Shown here one piece after another: positions 1 to 8,515 of a DNA stretch of 23,975 bases. A model generated the notes under the pieces. That model saw only the letters and a program-made list of their open reading frames with translations, was not told the origin of the DNA and did not search any database. The translations under genes and the position numbers were made by a program. The DNA is from DATGMS01 sp040905145 (GTDB lineage Bacteria > Bacteroidota > Bacteroidia > Cytophagales > Cyclobacteriaceae). The stretch lies in contig JBBDSC010000171.1 in NCBI GenBank assembly GCA_040905145.1, positions 1 through 23,975 of the forward strand, read 5' to 3'. How positions within the stretch are numbered: position 1 is the stretch's first letter; every line of letters starts with the position of its first letter.

Positions 1-28
1 TGGCTTTTTTTATTTCATTGAGTGTCTT

Positions 29-1096
29 TCATATATCATCTGTTTGGGTGAAATTTATAACTACTTGTTTATTTTTTATTTGATAATCAAATCCATAGGC
101 ATACCCTAAGCTTTCAAATACATCGCTGAGATAAAAGTCTTTAAATTGCCCGGATATTTTTTTCTCTTGAGAGGGCCTGTTTTTAACTTCAATTTCAACC
201 GCATACCACCGTTCCAAAGTAAGCACTGCCTCAGAAAACGGCACCTGCTCAAATGATAAAATTCCTTCCTTCCAAAGAAAGGCCTTGTTGAGGTCAAATT
301 TCCTTTTGCTCATTCCACTGCCCGCACCCAATCGCACTTCCTCCCCGGGTGCAAGAAAGTAAGGCTGATCTTCTTCCTTATCATGGAATACCTTCACCTT
401 TCCAGTGGCCAATTGTACCTGGACCTCCCCTTTTTCATAAGAATTGATATTAAAAGAAGTGCCCAGGGCAATGGTCACCAATTCCCCACTAAAAACCCTA
501 AAGGGCAACAGGCTATCAGGGGCTACTTCAAAAAATGATTCGCCTTTTAAATATATATTTCTTTGATCTTTACCGAAATTACTATTAAAACGTATTTCAC
601 TTTCAGAATTCAAAACCAAGGTACTTCCATCCGGGAGTTGAATGGTTGATTTTTGTCCTCGAGGATTGGATTTTGTGATCCATACTTCCTTCTTTTCCTC
701 AAGCTCAGCCTTTTGTTGGCTTTGCCCTGAAAAATCCACCTTTAAAAGTGCTGCAAAAGAAACCAACAATATAAAGGTGGCAATAGCTGCCCTGGTCCAC
801 TTTTCGGTTTTTGAACGATAAGAAGTATAAATAGGAACGGCATGCATTTTATCCCTGGAATTGATCCGCTCCCTGATCTTCGAAAACAAGCGCGCTTGCC
901 TTTGCTCCTCCCAGTCCCTCCCTGCGGAATCCAATTCAAGCAGGATCGTTCTCGCCTGCTTTAGCATCTCCACTTTACCGGGATTTCCAGCTTGCCACTT
1001 TTCCCAGTAGATTTGTTGAAGGGAATCACCCTTCAATACCCAATCCTTAAAGGATTTGTCGCTTAAAAGATCTTCTATATGGTGATAGGATTTCAT
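29..1096 (-). CDS. FecR-family anti-sigma factor (transmembrane, DUF4974-type C-terminus)
   Basis: 355-residue membrane-bound regulator that, by family knowledge, holds an ECF sigma factor and passes a signal from an outer-membrane TonB-dependent transducer. Residues 1-95 are a charged cytoplasmic part, about 103-119 form one membrane helix, about 144-236 the periplasmic FecR domain (LPDGSTLVLNSESEIRF, then the YLKGESFFEVAPD and GTSFNINSY blocks), and about 279-348 match the DUF4974-like C-terminus of Bacteroidota FecR proteins (GILSFEQVPFSEAVLTLERW). It lies 177 bases downstream of the sigma gene on the same strand, the usual order. The stop is 28 bases from the window edge, so the expected SusC/TonB receptor would lie outside. 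The family is clear; the ligand or substrate sensed cannot be read. Confidence 0.93.
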   Translation of the reverse strand: MKSYHHIEDLLSDKSFKDWVLKGDSLQQIYWEKWQAGNPGKVEMLKQARTILLELDSAGRDWEEQRQARLFSKIRERINSRDKMHAVPIYTSYRSKTEKWTRAAIATFILLVSFAALLKVDFSGQSQQKAELEEKKEVWITKSNPRGQKSTIQLPDGSTLVLNSESEIRFNSNFGKDQRNIYLKGESFFEVAPDSLLPFRVFSGELVTIALGTSFNINSYEKGEVQVQLATGKVKVFHDKEEDQPYFLAPGEEVRLGAGSGMSKRKFDLNKAFLWKEGILSFEQVPFSEAVLTLERWYAVEIEVKNRPSQEKKISGQFKDFYLSDVFESLGYAYGFDYQIKNKQVVINFTQTDDI

Positions 1097-1273
1097 TTAT
1101 TTTGGGATGTATACCATAAAGAGAAGAACAGGTGGTAAATCTCATCACCTAAATTTAAAAATATTTGTTTTTTATTTAAAAGTAATGGATTTTTTGGTCC
1201 TTGTAGAACAACTCAACGATTGTCTTACACTAATAGATGCCAGTCTCCTAACAACTCAGCCGGCTTACTATTT

Positions 1274-1873
1274 TCAGAAAATAAGCATAAAAAATACAGC
1301 AATGGCTTTGGCCGTGAATTTGGAAGAAGAAAGGAATTCCTTCATAGTTTTAATCCCTTTAAAAATTAAATTGTATAAAGAAGGCACTTGAATTTCCATA
1401 AGGGCGGAAATTTCTTCATAAGAAAGATCCTGGATGTACCGAAGGAATATGGCCTCTTTTTGTCTTGCTGAGAGGTTTTCCAGGGCTTGTGTGACTTTTT
1501 TACTGGATTCGAGGGTGATTTGATTTTCCAACAAAATCTCTTGAAAGGAGGCCTGCCAAGAAATATTCGAGTGGTAATCTTCCAGGGTTTCACTCTCATA
1601 GGAAGCATTGATCCTTTTGATCAACTCTCGCCGGAAGGAGGAAAACAAATAAAATTTGATGGATTTCTTGACGGTAAGGCTATTTCTCAATTCCCAAATA
1701 TGAACATAAACATCCTGAATGACGTCTTCTATTAACTCCGTTTCCTGGGTAAATTTATGCCCATATTTATACATATCCTTGGAATAAGTGGTATATATAT
1801 AAGCAAAAGCATTCTGATTTCCCTTAGCTATCAAATGCCAAAGTTCCGTTTCCTCAAGAGTATTATACTTCAT
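1274..1873 (-). CDS. ECF RNA polymerase sigma factor (FecI-like, sigma-70 family)
   Basis: 199-residue extracytoplasmic-function sigma factor. Region 2 covers about residues 20-85, with the region 2.2 signature EDVIQDVYVHIW at 49-60. Region 4 covers about 128-178 (LENLSARQKEAIFLRY, then the helix-turn-helix LSYEEISALMEIQVPSLYNL at 150-169). The protein ends in a hydrophobic tail (TAKAIAVFFMLIF), a feature I recall from other Bacteroidota FecI-like factors. It precedes the FecR gene and is presumably controlled by it. The ATG at 1871-1873 is supported by the family-typical N-terminus. A 311-base intergenic region separates it from a rightward gene, so its own promoter must lie there. Confidence 0.93.
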   Translation of the reverse strand: MKYNTLEETELWHLIAKGNQNAFAYIYTTYSKDMYKYGHKFTQETELIEDVIQDVYVHIWELRNSLTVKKSIKFYLFSSFRRELIKRINASYESETLEDYHSNISWQASFQEILLENQITLESSKKVTQALENLSARQKEAIFLRYIQDLSYEEISALMEIQVPSLYNLIFKGIKTMKEFLSSSKFTAKAIAVFFMLIF

Positions 1874-2184
1874 TTATTTGTCAGGTTATGATGGGTTCTT
1901 CATCAGGTAAAATGAAAATGTTTCTACCTATCTTCTACCGATATTAAATAATATTTATTGCATCTCAAAGAAATTGTTCAATAAGCTCTTTAATCATATT
2001 CCAAAATAAAATCCATTTTATCAAAAAATGAAGTAAAATCATTCTGCAAGAAAACCTTTCTTCCCAATAAGCTAAGATCAATTATCTTCATAAATCCATC
2101 TCGGGAAAAGGATAGTATGGCATAGGATTTGTCAATTTTATAAATGAAATTATTTGTTAAATTTTAAATTTAACCCCTAATATC
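1874..2184. promoter_or_regulatory. Divergent intergenic region between sigma gene and secreted-protein gene
   Basis: 311 AT-rich bases between two divergent start codons; it must hold promoters for both directions. No coding sequence was seen. The last 63 bases (from ATAGGATTTGTCA at 2122-2134) resemble the leader of the second paralog (from 2746). An exact Bacteroidota -7 box (TAnnTTTG) could not be placed with confidence. Confidence 0.45.
2122..2184 (+). repeat. Duplicated leader, copy 1 (partner at 2746-2805)
   Basis: ATAGGATTTGTCA (2122-2134) ends 51 bases before the first paralog's ATG; ATAGGTTTTGTCA (2746-2758) ends 48 bases before the second's. The stretches just before both ATGs (AATTTTAAAT..., then CCCTAATATC or CTCTAATTTC) also match. 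This is the sequence trace of a gene-plus-promoter duplication. Confidence 0.6.
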
Positions 2185-2547
2185 ATGAAAAAGTTAATGT
2201 TAGTATTGGCAATGGGCACCTTCGGATTTGCAAGTGTGCAAGCAACTTCAAGCCCACTATCATTTGGCGTGGAACAGCCTTATCAGGATGACAAGGTAGA
2301 AATAGAGAAAGAAGATCTTCCTCAGGCTGTGCAAGATGCTATCCAAAATGATAACGAGGTAAGTGACTTGGAAATCAGCAAGGCATACCAAGTAACAAAG
2401 GACAATCAACTGTTCTATAAAATCAAGTTTGAGGAAGGTCCCTCAGGTGAGGAAATCACCAGAAAGTATGATGCCACTGGTCAAAAAGTGGAAAAAGACG
2501 ATGAAAAACATCATGATGAACTTGAGAGAGAACCAGTAAGGCTTTAA
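2185..2547 (+). CDS. Small secreted PepSY-like protein (paralog 1)
   Basis: 120-residue protein with a cleavable signal peptide (about residues 1-20, ending near SVQA), then an acidic linker and one small alpha/beta domain. The block DLPQAVQDAIQND followed by FYKIKFEEG and RKYDATGQKV resembles the PepSY-like/DUF2874-type periplasmic domains of Bacteroidota, which bind or inhibit partners; the function here is unknown. It is followed by a close paralog (2806-3159) with a near-identical signal peptide and core, and its transcript probably ends at the hairpin at 2582-2610. The C-terminus is His/Glu/Asp-rich (DDEKHHDELERE). The family call is by pattern only; a simple secreted protein of unknown function is the safe alternative. 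Confidence 0.72.
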   Translation: MKKLMLVLAMGTFGFASVQATSSPLSFGVEQPYQDDKVEIEKEDLPQAVQDAIQNDNEVSDLEISKAYQVTKDNQLFYKIKFEEGPSGEEITRKYDATGQKVEKDDEKHHDELEREPVRL

Positions 2548-2581
2548 GGAAAGAATAATATTCATTTTATCCTACAATGAA

Positions 2582-2614
2582 AAAGTGCGGACCGCTAAAG
2601 TCCTTACTTTTTTT
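2582..2614 (+). terminator. Intrinsic terminator after paralog 1
   Basis: Imperfect stem AAAGTGCGGAC (2582-2592) and GTCCTTACTTT (2600-2610) around a 7-base loop, followed by a T run to 2614. It lies 35 bases after the stop codon. The short open frame through this stretch is therefore not a gene. Confidence 0.65.
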
Positions 2615-2805
2615 GTCTTTTGCTGAATTAATGTGGACTTACACAACAACTTGTGTGAAATCTTGCACAGTTTTAAAAATCACAGAATCCATTAAAGTAA
2701 AGATATCTAATGCCCTTGAGGCATTGCCAAAAATAACAATACAGGATAGGTTTTGTCATATTTAATGATTACTATACTTTAATTTTAAATCTAAACTCTA
2801 ATTTC

Positions 2806-3159
2806 ATGAAAAAATTAATGCTAATGTTGGCGATGGGTACCTTCTGTTCTGCAAATGTGCAAGCCACTTCAAGCCCTTTATTAATTCATATGGTGGAGCA
2901 GGCTTATCAGAACGACAAAGTAGAAATAGATGAAGCAGATCTCCCTCAGGCAGTGCAAGATGCTATCCAAAATGATAGGGAGGTAAAAGACTTGGAAATC
3001 GATCAAGTATACCAAATAACAAAGGGCAACCAACTGTTCTACGAGATCACGTTCGAGGAAGGTTCCTTTGATGAGAAGTTAACCAGAAAGTATGATGCCG
3101 CTGGCCAAGAAATGGGAAAAGGAGTAATTGACAGTGAAGATTTCCACAAAGAGACCTGA
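2806..3159 (+). CDS. Small secreted PepSY-like protein (paralog 2)
   Basis: 117-residue tandem paralog of the gene at 2185-2547: signal peptide MKKLMLMLAMGTFCSANVQA, the same ATSSPL mature start, and the same DLPQAVQDAIQND core, then FYEITFEEG and RKYDAAGQEM. The tails diverge after about residue 105 and this copy lacks the His-rich end. Its leader also resembles that of paralog 1, so the duplication included the promoter and each gene is probably transcribed on its own. Exported by inference; binding partner unknown. Confidence 0.72.
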   Translation: MKKLMLMLAMGTFCSANVQATSSPLLIHMVEQAYQNDKVEIDEADLPQAVQDAIQNDREVKDLEIDQVYQITKGNQLFYEITFEEGSFDEKLTRKYDAAGQEMGKGVIDSEDFHKET

Positions 3160-3349
3160 TGATCATTTTAAAGCCAAAGACTATCATACAACAAGAATTG
3201 CAAATCATTGATAATGAGCCATTTGGTAATTTGTTATATAATCGGATATGGTGCGCCAAGCAGCACCAGAGAAACTCAGTCTAAGAATAGCAAAACTTCA
3301 ACTTATCAGGGTAGAAACCAAAGCCGCTTTCTTCTTCCCGTTTATGGCC

Positions 3350-4957
3350 CTATCTCAGGTCCATCTTTAAAAGAAAATTATCGGCTGTGATAAAAAGGGC
3401 TGTTTCCTGATGGGCAAGGGCACAATTTGAGGTTAATTGGTTTATTTTAATCCTGCCCAAGACTTCACCCCCTCTACTGAAAATCCAAATACCTCCAGGG
3501 CCCGTGGCAAAGACATTTCCTTGGGAATCCACCTTTAAGCCATCCGGCATTCCTTTGTCTATTTTAGAGGCAGCCGTCGCATCATAAAAAACACGCCCAT
3601 TGACCAACTCTCCCTTTCCGTCGAGGTCATAGGCATACCAAAAGGGTTTATCGGGGTCTGAATTGGCAATGATCAAAGTCTCCTCACCTGGAAGAAAAGC
3701 AATGCCATTCGGCCGTGTCAGGGAATCAAGGAGCAAAGTTACCTGACCATCGGCAGACACCTTATACACCCCTTGATAAGGGATTTCTTTCAAGGGATCT
3801 TTTACATTCTCTTCCAACCCATAAGGAGGATCGGTAAAATATAAGTCCCCATTTTCTTTATATACGGCATCATTGGGGCTGTTCAACTTTTTCCCCTGAT
3901 AATCTTCAACAATGGTGATATAATCTGGCTTAGGCTGACCCAAAGAAGCTTGCATTCTTGCTATCCTTCTATCCCCATGCTGACACAAAACCAATTGACC
4001 ATTGGAATCAAGCAGTAGGCCATTGGATCCCACTTCTCCACCTCTTGATGGTTCTTGGGTATAACCCGAAGGCTCTAAATACAATTCCACTCCTTTTCCC
4101 TCCGTCCATTTGTATATACTGTTAGGAGGGATATCAGAAAACAGTAGCATTTGATGCCCTTCTATCCACAATGGACCTTCCGTCCAATCAAATCCTTCTG
4201 CCAGTACCTCAACCTGAGCATCTTTGGAGATAATCCCGTCTAAACGAGGATCATTCCGCTCTATTTCGGCTGTTACTGATTCTTTTTCCACTTGATCACC
4301 ACATCCCAAAAGGATTGATAAAGAAAACAAAGCAACCAACAGGCCCGGCCTGAAAAAAAAATTATTTAATCTTTTGGATCCAATTTCCATATTGCGTGAT
4401 TTTAAGTGTTGTTCCCAGTCAGGAATGGGGAAGTTTTTATATTTTTTATGGCATGATACGTTAGTCACTGTTGCTATAATAATCCAACCTATATAAATAC
4501 TGATCGGCCACCAAACAAATACTATAATCCTTTTTGGAGCATCCCAAATTTCCAACTTTAACCTGATCACCAGCTGAATTAAGGAAAAAAGCAATAAAAA
4601 AATAATCAAAACAGAAAAGCCCAACCATCCATTGATCCAGACCACAATCCATAATCCGTTGAATATATTCGCCAATGAAAACCAGATTCCTGCTTTTTCC
4701 AAGGATTCATGGGTGTTCCTTTTCATAAATTTCACCCATTGGAAACCCAAAAAACCAATCAACAAAAGGTAAATCAACCCCCAAATAGAAAAGGCATAAT
4801 CTGCCGGGGTAATTAAGGTAGGATATTTATCGCTGACCTCCCCCACTGTTTCCTGACCTCCTGCTCCGGAGGCAAAGAAATAATTTACATAAAGCATCCC
4901 TAAAAAAGTAAGGGAATTGAACAGTAAAAGGAAGAGCAGTTTCATAACCCAAAGCAT
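3350..4957 (-). CDS. SMP-30/gluconolactonase-family lipoprotein, in frame behind a truncated TspO-like membrane segment
   Basis: One open frame of 535 codons with two unrelated parts. Codons 190-535 (ATG at 4388-4390) are a complete lipoprotein of the SMP-30/gluconolactonase/LRE beta-propeller family: lipobox LLGC at residues 27-30 of that part, FDWTEGPLW, SPNDAVYKENGDLYFTDPPYG, PNGIAF and MPDGLKVDSQGNVFATGPGG, the usual metal- and lactone-site blocks. It would hydrolyse a sugar lactone in the periplasm. Codons 1-168 are a TspO/MBR-like membrane protein (tryptophan-rich sensory protein type) cut short. I think the functional product starts at 4390 and the fusion frame is accidental; a true fusion would place a lipobox in mid-protein. 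The galactose mutarotase downstream in the window (5203-6375, same strand) fits a sugar-related context. Confidence 0.8.
   Translation of the reverse strand: MLWVMKLLFLLLFNSLTFLGMLYVNYFFASGAGGQETVGEVSDKYPTLITPADYAFSIWGLIYLLLIGFLGFQWVKFMKRNTHESLEKAGIWFSLANIFNGLWIVVWINGWLGFSVLIIFLLLFSLIQLVIRLKLEIWDAPKRIIVFVWWPISIYIGWIIIATVTNVSCHKKYKNFPIPDWEQHLKSRNMEIGSKRLNNFFFRPGLLVALFSLSILLGCGDQVEKESVTAEIERNDPRLDGIISKDAQVEVLAEGFDWTEGPLWIEGHQMLLFSDIPPNSIYKWTEGKGVELYLEPSGYTQEPSRGGEVGSNGLLLDSNGQLVLCQHGDRRIARMQASLGQPKPDYITIVEDYQGKKLNSPNDAVYKENGDLYFTDPPYGLEENVKDPLKEIPYQGVYKVSADGQVTLLLDSLTRPNGIAFLPGEETLIIANSDPDKPFWYAYDLDGKGELVNGRVFYDATAASKIDKGMPDGLKVDSQGNVFATGPGGIWIFSRGGEVLGRIKINQLTSNCALAHQETALFITADNFLLKMDLR
4391..4957 (-). 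pseudogene. Truncated TspO/tryptophan-rich sensory-like membrane protein (5' part of the fused frame)
   Basis: The N-terminal 168 codons give about five hydrophobic helices (roughly 5-28, 52-75, 92-110, 112-131, 144-163), with the block TLITPADYAFSIWGLIYLLL and later IFNGLWIVVW and PISIYIGWIIIATVTNVS, as in the Bacteroidota tryptophan-rich sensory protein family. Members run past this point by several tens of residues; here similarity stops after NVS and about 20 residues of unrelated text lead to the lipoprotein start. The likely cause is a deletion joining this gene to its downstream neighbour. Family assignment is by pattern recognition. Confidence 0.6.
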
Positions 4958-5177
4958 AAAGAGTGAAAATTAACTCCGATTCATTCTTGCCCGTTTAAAC
5001 TCCGGGTCTTTTTGGTGGGAATAGCGTCGAATGTTTTTTGCAACTTGTTCTATAGACAGGTAAACCTTTCGGGTCAATCCTGTCAGAAATGTTTTATTGG
5101 CCAGAAGCCGCTGAACCTCCTAGGTGTGTGATTACTTTTTATTATCCCCGATTTTATTTTTCATGTTTTAAAATCAA

Positions 5178-5202
5178 TAGATCAAGTCGGCGACTTGATC
5201 TA
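5178..5202 (-). terminator. Perfect hairpin directly after the aldose epimerase stop codon
   Basis: TAGATCAAGTCG (5178-5189) and CGACTTGATCTA (5191-5202) are inverted copies around one base, so about 10 paired bases with a 5-base loop. It abuts the leftward TAG stop (5203-5205). The following leftward bases are T-rich but broken (ATTGATTTTAAAA), so it is a probable terminator or 3' stabiliser. Confidence 0.65.
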
Positions 5203-6375
5203 CTATTCTTCTACAGAAAATTTATAAGTACAGGTTTGGGCATATTTTTCCCCCGGGTTTAACACGACAGATGGAAAATCTGATTGATTGGGAGAATCAG
5301 GGAAATGCTGTGTTTCCAGGCACAAGGCACCCCTTTTGACGTAGGTTTGGCCATCTTTTCCCTCGACATTATCCAGAAAATTGCCCCCGTAAAACTGGAT
5401 TCCTGGTTCGGTGGTATAAACCTCCATTTTCCTGCCATTTTCCGGTACCCAAACTGCAGCAGCCAACTCGGCACCTAACTCCCCCTCTTCTTTGTTCAAC
5501 ACCCAATTGTGGTCATATCCTCCGGCAAATTCCAGTTGCTCAAAGTCATCATCCACCCTTTCCCCTATGATATGAGGAGTAGTAAAATCCATGGGTGTTC
5601 CTTCCACCGGTGCAATTTCCCCTGTAGGAATAAGCACGCTGTCTACAGGGGTATAATAATCAGCATCAATAAATATTTTATGATTTAAAACATCCCCCTT
5701 ACCGGCGCCATTGAGATTAAAGAAAGAATGATGGGTCAAATTCACAATAGTGGATTGGTCAGTTTCCGCTTCATAGTCAATTTTAAACTCGTTGTTATCG
5801 GTTAAGGCATAGGTCATTTTTACGGTTAGGGTGCCGGGAAAGCCTCCATGACCGTCTTCGGAAACATAAGAAAAAACCAGCTTTTGATCATCGGCTTCTT
5901 CTACGTTCCAAACAACATTGTGGTATCCCCCAGGCCAACCATGCAGGTTATTGGGGCCATTATTTGCTTCCAATTGATAGGTTTCGCCGTTCAGGGTGAA
6001 TTGGGCATTGGCAATCCTGTTCCCATATCTCCCAATAGGCGCTCCAAAGTAACTGGTTGGGTGGTTGATATACTCGTCCACGGTGTCGTATCCCAAAACG
6101 ACATCTTCAAAATTACCTTCCCTGTCGGGAACAAAAAGGGAAACCACCCGGGCACCAAAATTGGTCACTTCCATTTCCAATCCATTTTTGTTTTTTAAAC
6201 GGTAAAGTTTAACCTCTCCTTCCGGTAAGGTCTTGTTGAAATCTGAGTCCTCCATGGTTAAATGTTTAAAATTATCTTCGGTTTCCGTGTTATTATCGCC
6301 CTCACTGCTTTCATTTTTACTATTGCAGGCAGAAAAAAATAAAACAGCTAAAATAAGAATTAAGTAATTTTTCAT
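5203..6375 (-). CDS. Aldose 1-epimerase (galactose mutarotase) lipoprotein
   Basis: 390-residue protein that interconverts alpha and beta anomers of aldoses, probably at the periplasmic face. The start at 6373-6375 is preferred over an ATG 63 bases upstream because it places a lipoprotein signal at the N-terminus (MKNYLILILAVLFFSAC, lipid Cys17). Family blocks: GAPIGRYGNRIANAQF (111-126), NNLHGW (142-147), NLTHHSFFNLNG (212-223; catalytic His by family, H216), GGYDHNW (285-291) and LCLETQHFPDSPNQ (351-364; catalytic base Glu354). All key residues are present. Length is typical of the secreted Bacteroidota form. It stands alone, with a hairpin after the stop. Confidence 0.94.
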   Translation of the reverse strand: MKNYLILILAVLFFSACNSKNESSEGDNNTETEDNFKHLTMEDSDFNKTLPEGEVKLYRLKNKNGLEMEVTNFGARVVSLFVPDREGNFEDVVLGYDTVDEYINHPTSYFGAPIGRYGNRIANAQFTLNGETYQLEANNGPNNLHGWPGGYHNVVWNVEEADDQKLVFSYVSEDGHGGFPGTLTVKMTYALTDNNEFKIDYEAETDQSTIVNLTHHSFFNLNGAGKGDVLNHKIFIDADYYTPVDSVLIPTGEIAPVEGTPMDFTTPHIIGERVDDDFEQLEFAGGYDHNWVLNKEEGELGAELAAAVWVPENGRKMEVYTTEPGIQFYGGNFLDNVEGKDGQTYVKRGALCLETQHFPDSPNQSDFPSVVLNPGEKYAQTCTYKFSVEE

Positions 6376-6830
6376 TTTAAGCGAATTTGTGTGGTATAAG
6401 GTTTTCCGTTCAGGTCCGAATATAAATAAACTTCCCAATATTATCCCAATTCATCTTACAACTTCCTCTTTCGGTTCGTTTTTAAGCAGAAAAGCGTAAA
6501 AATTAAAGGGCTAATTTTCATCATGGCGGAAGTTAAGGTTATTCCGGATTTTTTACAAGACCCTTCGACATTGGGCGGTGGGATGTAGGAATCTTTCTGA
6601 AAACATCATTAAAAATTTATTTTGCGATTAGTTTAAGTTTTGGAACCCAAAATACGGGTGTGGGGACTCTTTTGAAGCTTTTCCATTTCTAGGATAGAAT
6701 TTTCTAGGTCTCAAAATCCATTTTTTCAGCATTTATGCTTTTTGGGACAAAATTGACTTCTTGGCAATCAAAATAGACATATTTCCTACTCCTATTTGCC
6801 CCACTCGACTGTTTTTTGGCTATTTTTTTC
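6376..6830. other. Non-coding, first part of a ~990-base gene-free stretch
   Basis: Apart from the upstream region of the epimerase gene I see nothing specific. No open frame resembles a protein. A promoter for the leftward epimerase should lie in the first ~100 bases. Confidence 0.5.
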
Positions 6831-6836
6831 ATTGCC

Positions 6837-7090
6837 GTTTGGCTTTAGCCAACGGGAAAATGGACAGGTATTCCTTGTGGCTTTAGCCACCTTGTCCCTG
6901 GTGAGCCTTTTAATGTGGCTAAAGCCCCTGTTGTTTAAGTGTTTGCTTGCCGTCAGCTGAAGCAGACGGTAATGTGGATGTAATTCTTTATGAGCAATGG
7001 CGCCCTTTCAGGGCTACGATGGGTTTTTAGCTTTTCAATCCACAGGGCTACACCCTGTGTTAAAATATGACCGCCCCTTTAGGGCTTTGC
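6837..7090. repeat. Cluster of REP-like palindromes
   Basis: Six short inverted repeats in about 250 bases: TGGCTTTAGCCA (6839-6850) and GTGGCTTTAGCCAC (6877-6890), a diverged inverted copy GTGGCTAAAGCCC (6915-6927), CCGTC...GACGG (6950-6969), GCCCTTTCAGGGC (7002-7014), CACAGGG-CTACA-CCCTGTG (7041-7059) and GCCCC-TTTA-GGGC (7073-7085). These resemble intergenic palindromes of Bacteroidota that accompany REP-associated tyrosine transposases, but no such transposase is in the window. A transcript through here would be highly structured. Confidence 0.6.
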
Positions 7091-7366
7091 CCGCTGCACC
7101 CAGTCTAGGGAGTCACCCTACATCTTGCTATCTCTCGCCCACCGATCCCTGACTTTGTCACTTCCTGAATTTAGTTGACAATTTTCTCATATATTACCAT
7201 TACTTGAATAGTCCAAATCTTAGAGAAGCGGAAACTTGTATACAAAAAAACCAGTGTAGTTATCAGACAATTCCGTCTCCCCATCCCCATGTCCCAAAGT
7301 CTCCCCTTCCCTCTATCCATAACTCTAGTCGATACCCGATACTCCCAAAGTAAATTCCACCCCTTC
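7091..7366. other. Non-coding tail of the gene-free stretch, strongly C/T-skewed from about 7265
   Basis: From about 7265 to 7366 the + strand is nearly all C and T (CTCCCCATCCCCATGTCCC, then CTCCCCTTCCCTCTATCC, and GATACCCGATACTCCC). It looks like a degenerate short repeat. Open frames on either strand here have no protein-like composition. Confidence 0.4.
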
Positions 7367-8515
7367 TCACTCAATCACCCCGAAATCCCTCAGCTCTTCA
7401 TCAATACGTTTGTTCCATTTTTCCTGGACGGCCTTATTAATGCCGTGACTGGTTTCCTTGTCATATTCATCCTGTAAGTGGTTCATTTCACGGAAGCTTT
7501 CCAAATATTGATAGCCTATAATTCCTTCATAGTCATCCGGGGAGAGCTCCATGGTTAAAATTTTCTTTTTAAAACGCTCCACCACTAACTTTACGATATC
7601 AAAATGCCGTTGTTCATGGTTCAGACCATAGGCATTCCTTGCCCCATGCCTTACCCAGGAAGAACTTTTCAGCATATAGACTTTCGTTTGCAAATGAAGG
7701 TGTATATATCCATCAACTACCTCACTCCCTCCTTCCCATGCAAAACTTGGAAAAACAGAAGCTACATAATTGCCCGGCTGCGGTTTGGCCTTGAAATCTT
7801 CCCATCTCAAAGGGCGCTCAGGAGTATAAAAAACCGTATCACCATCTGCATCCTGGACATAATCCGAAAGGATCACCTTTACTCCTCTTGTCAGTTTCAC
7901 ATTGGTGAGGGCCTCACGCTCCATCCAGTCGTGCAGGTATTCCAGCGCATTGCCTAAAGAGCGCCTGAGTGATGGTTCCACCACCCCATACTGGTTAGCT
8001 GATCGCAAATACCGTAGCCCCCCTTGATAATCCATCAAGTGAACAGGGCCACTTTCTCTCTGCAAATCAAAACTCATATGCAGGGCTAACTCTCCTTCCA
8101 CCACCCCTTTTTGGCCTGTTTTCTCTTTAATATGGAATTCCTGTAACCGTATGATCACCGGGAATAGTTTTTTATTGCGGGGCAGACTTTGCAGTACAAA
8201 GGTCTCAATGGCCGTTTTGCCCCCGCCCTGCAAGTCAACGGCCACGGGCTTAGCACTTCCTGTTCGTGATGGAATCAGCCAGGCAACTGCTGAGGGATCT
8301 TTCCGCTCATCTACCAAACCGGAAATATAAAATTCAGTAGGGGTAAATGGCAGCGGCTCTATTTGAAGTACAATCGGGTCCTGAACTTCATCTGAAATAG
8401 CCATTGCCCGAGAGAACATCAGTAACCAAAATGGTAAAAATGAATAGATCCCTTTATGGAAAAAAATGGAAGGAAGGTTTTTAGGAGAAAATAAGGAATG
8501 AATAGATCTGGTCAA
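7367..8515 (-). CDS. DUF922-family putative secreted zinc-dependent protease
   Basis: 382 codons as read from a TTG at 8513-8515; an in-frame stop lies about 25 bases further upstream, so the start is near here. Residues 1-39 look like a signal peptide (hydrophobic SFLPFWLLMF, cleavage near RAMA). Residues 230-382 carry the DUF922 pattern: LRWEDFKAKP (236-245), the HExxH metal motif in LNHEQRHFDI (H300, E301, H304) and YDKETSHGINKAVQEKW (351-367). The middle part has no recognised domain. DUF922 members are predicted metallopeptidases without much experimental support. The gene stands alone between two repeat regions. Confidence 0.8.
   Translation of the reverse strand: MTRSIHSLFSPKNLPSIFFHKGIYSFLPFWLLMFSRAMAISDEVQDPIVLQIEPLPFTPTEFYISGLVDERKDPSAVAWLIPSRTGSAKPVAVDLQGGGKTAIETFVLQSLPRNKKLFPVIIRLQEFHIKEKTGQKGVVEGELALHMSFDLQRESGPVHLMDYQGGLRYLRSANQYGVVEPSLRRSLGNALEYLHDWMEREALTNVKLTRGVKVILSDYVQDADGDTVFYTPERPLRWEDFKAKPQPGNYVASVFPSFAWEGGSEVVDGYIHLHLQTKVYMLKSSSWVRHGARNAYGLNHEQRHFDIVKLVVERFKKKILTMELSPDDYEGIIGYQYLESFREMNHLQDEYDKETSHGINKAVQEKWNKRIDEELRDFGVIE

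Noticed and set aside
1107..1391. Rightward open frame between FecR and sigma genes
   Set aside because: It overlaps the 3' end of the sigma gene in antisense and its start lies just outside the FecR start; composition is not protein-like.
2577..2765. 62-codon open frame starting MKKCGPLKS
   Set aside because: It runs through the terminator hairpin and T run of the preceding gene and has no domain-like composition.
5055..5084. GACAGG...CCTGTC inverted repeat as a riboswitch or terminator
   Set aside because: Only six paired bases with an 18-base loop and no T run; too weak to call.
7171..7374. Leftward open frame in the gene-free stretch
   Set aside because: It is produced by the C/T-skewed low-complexity sequence and resembles no protein.
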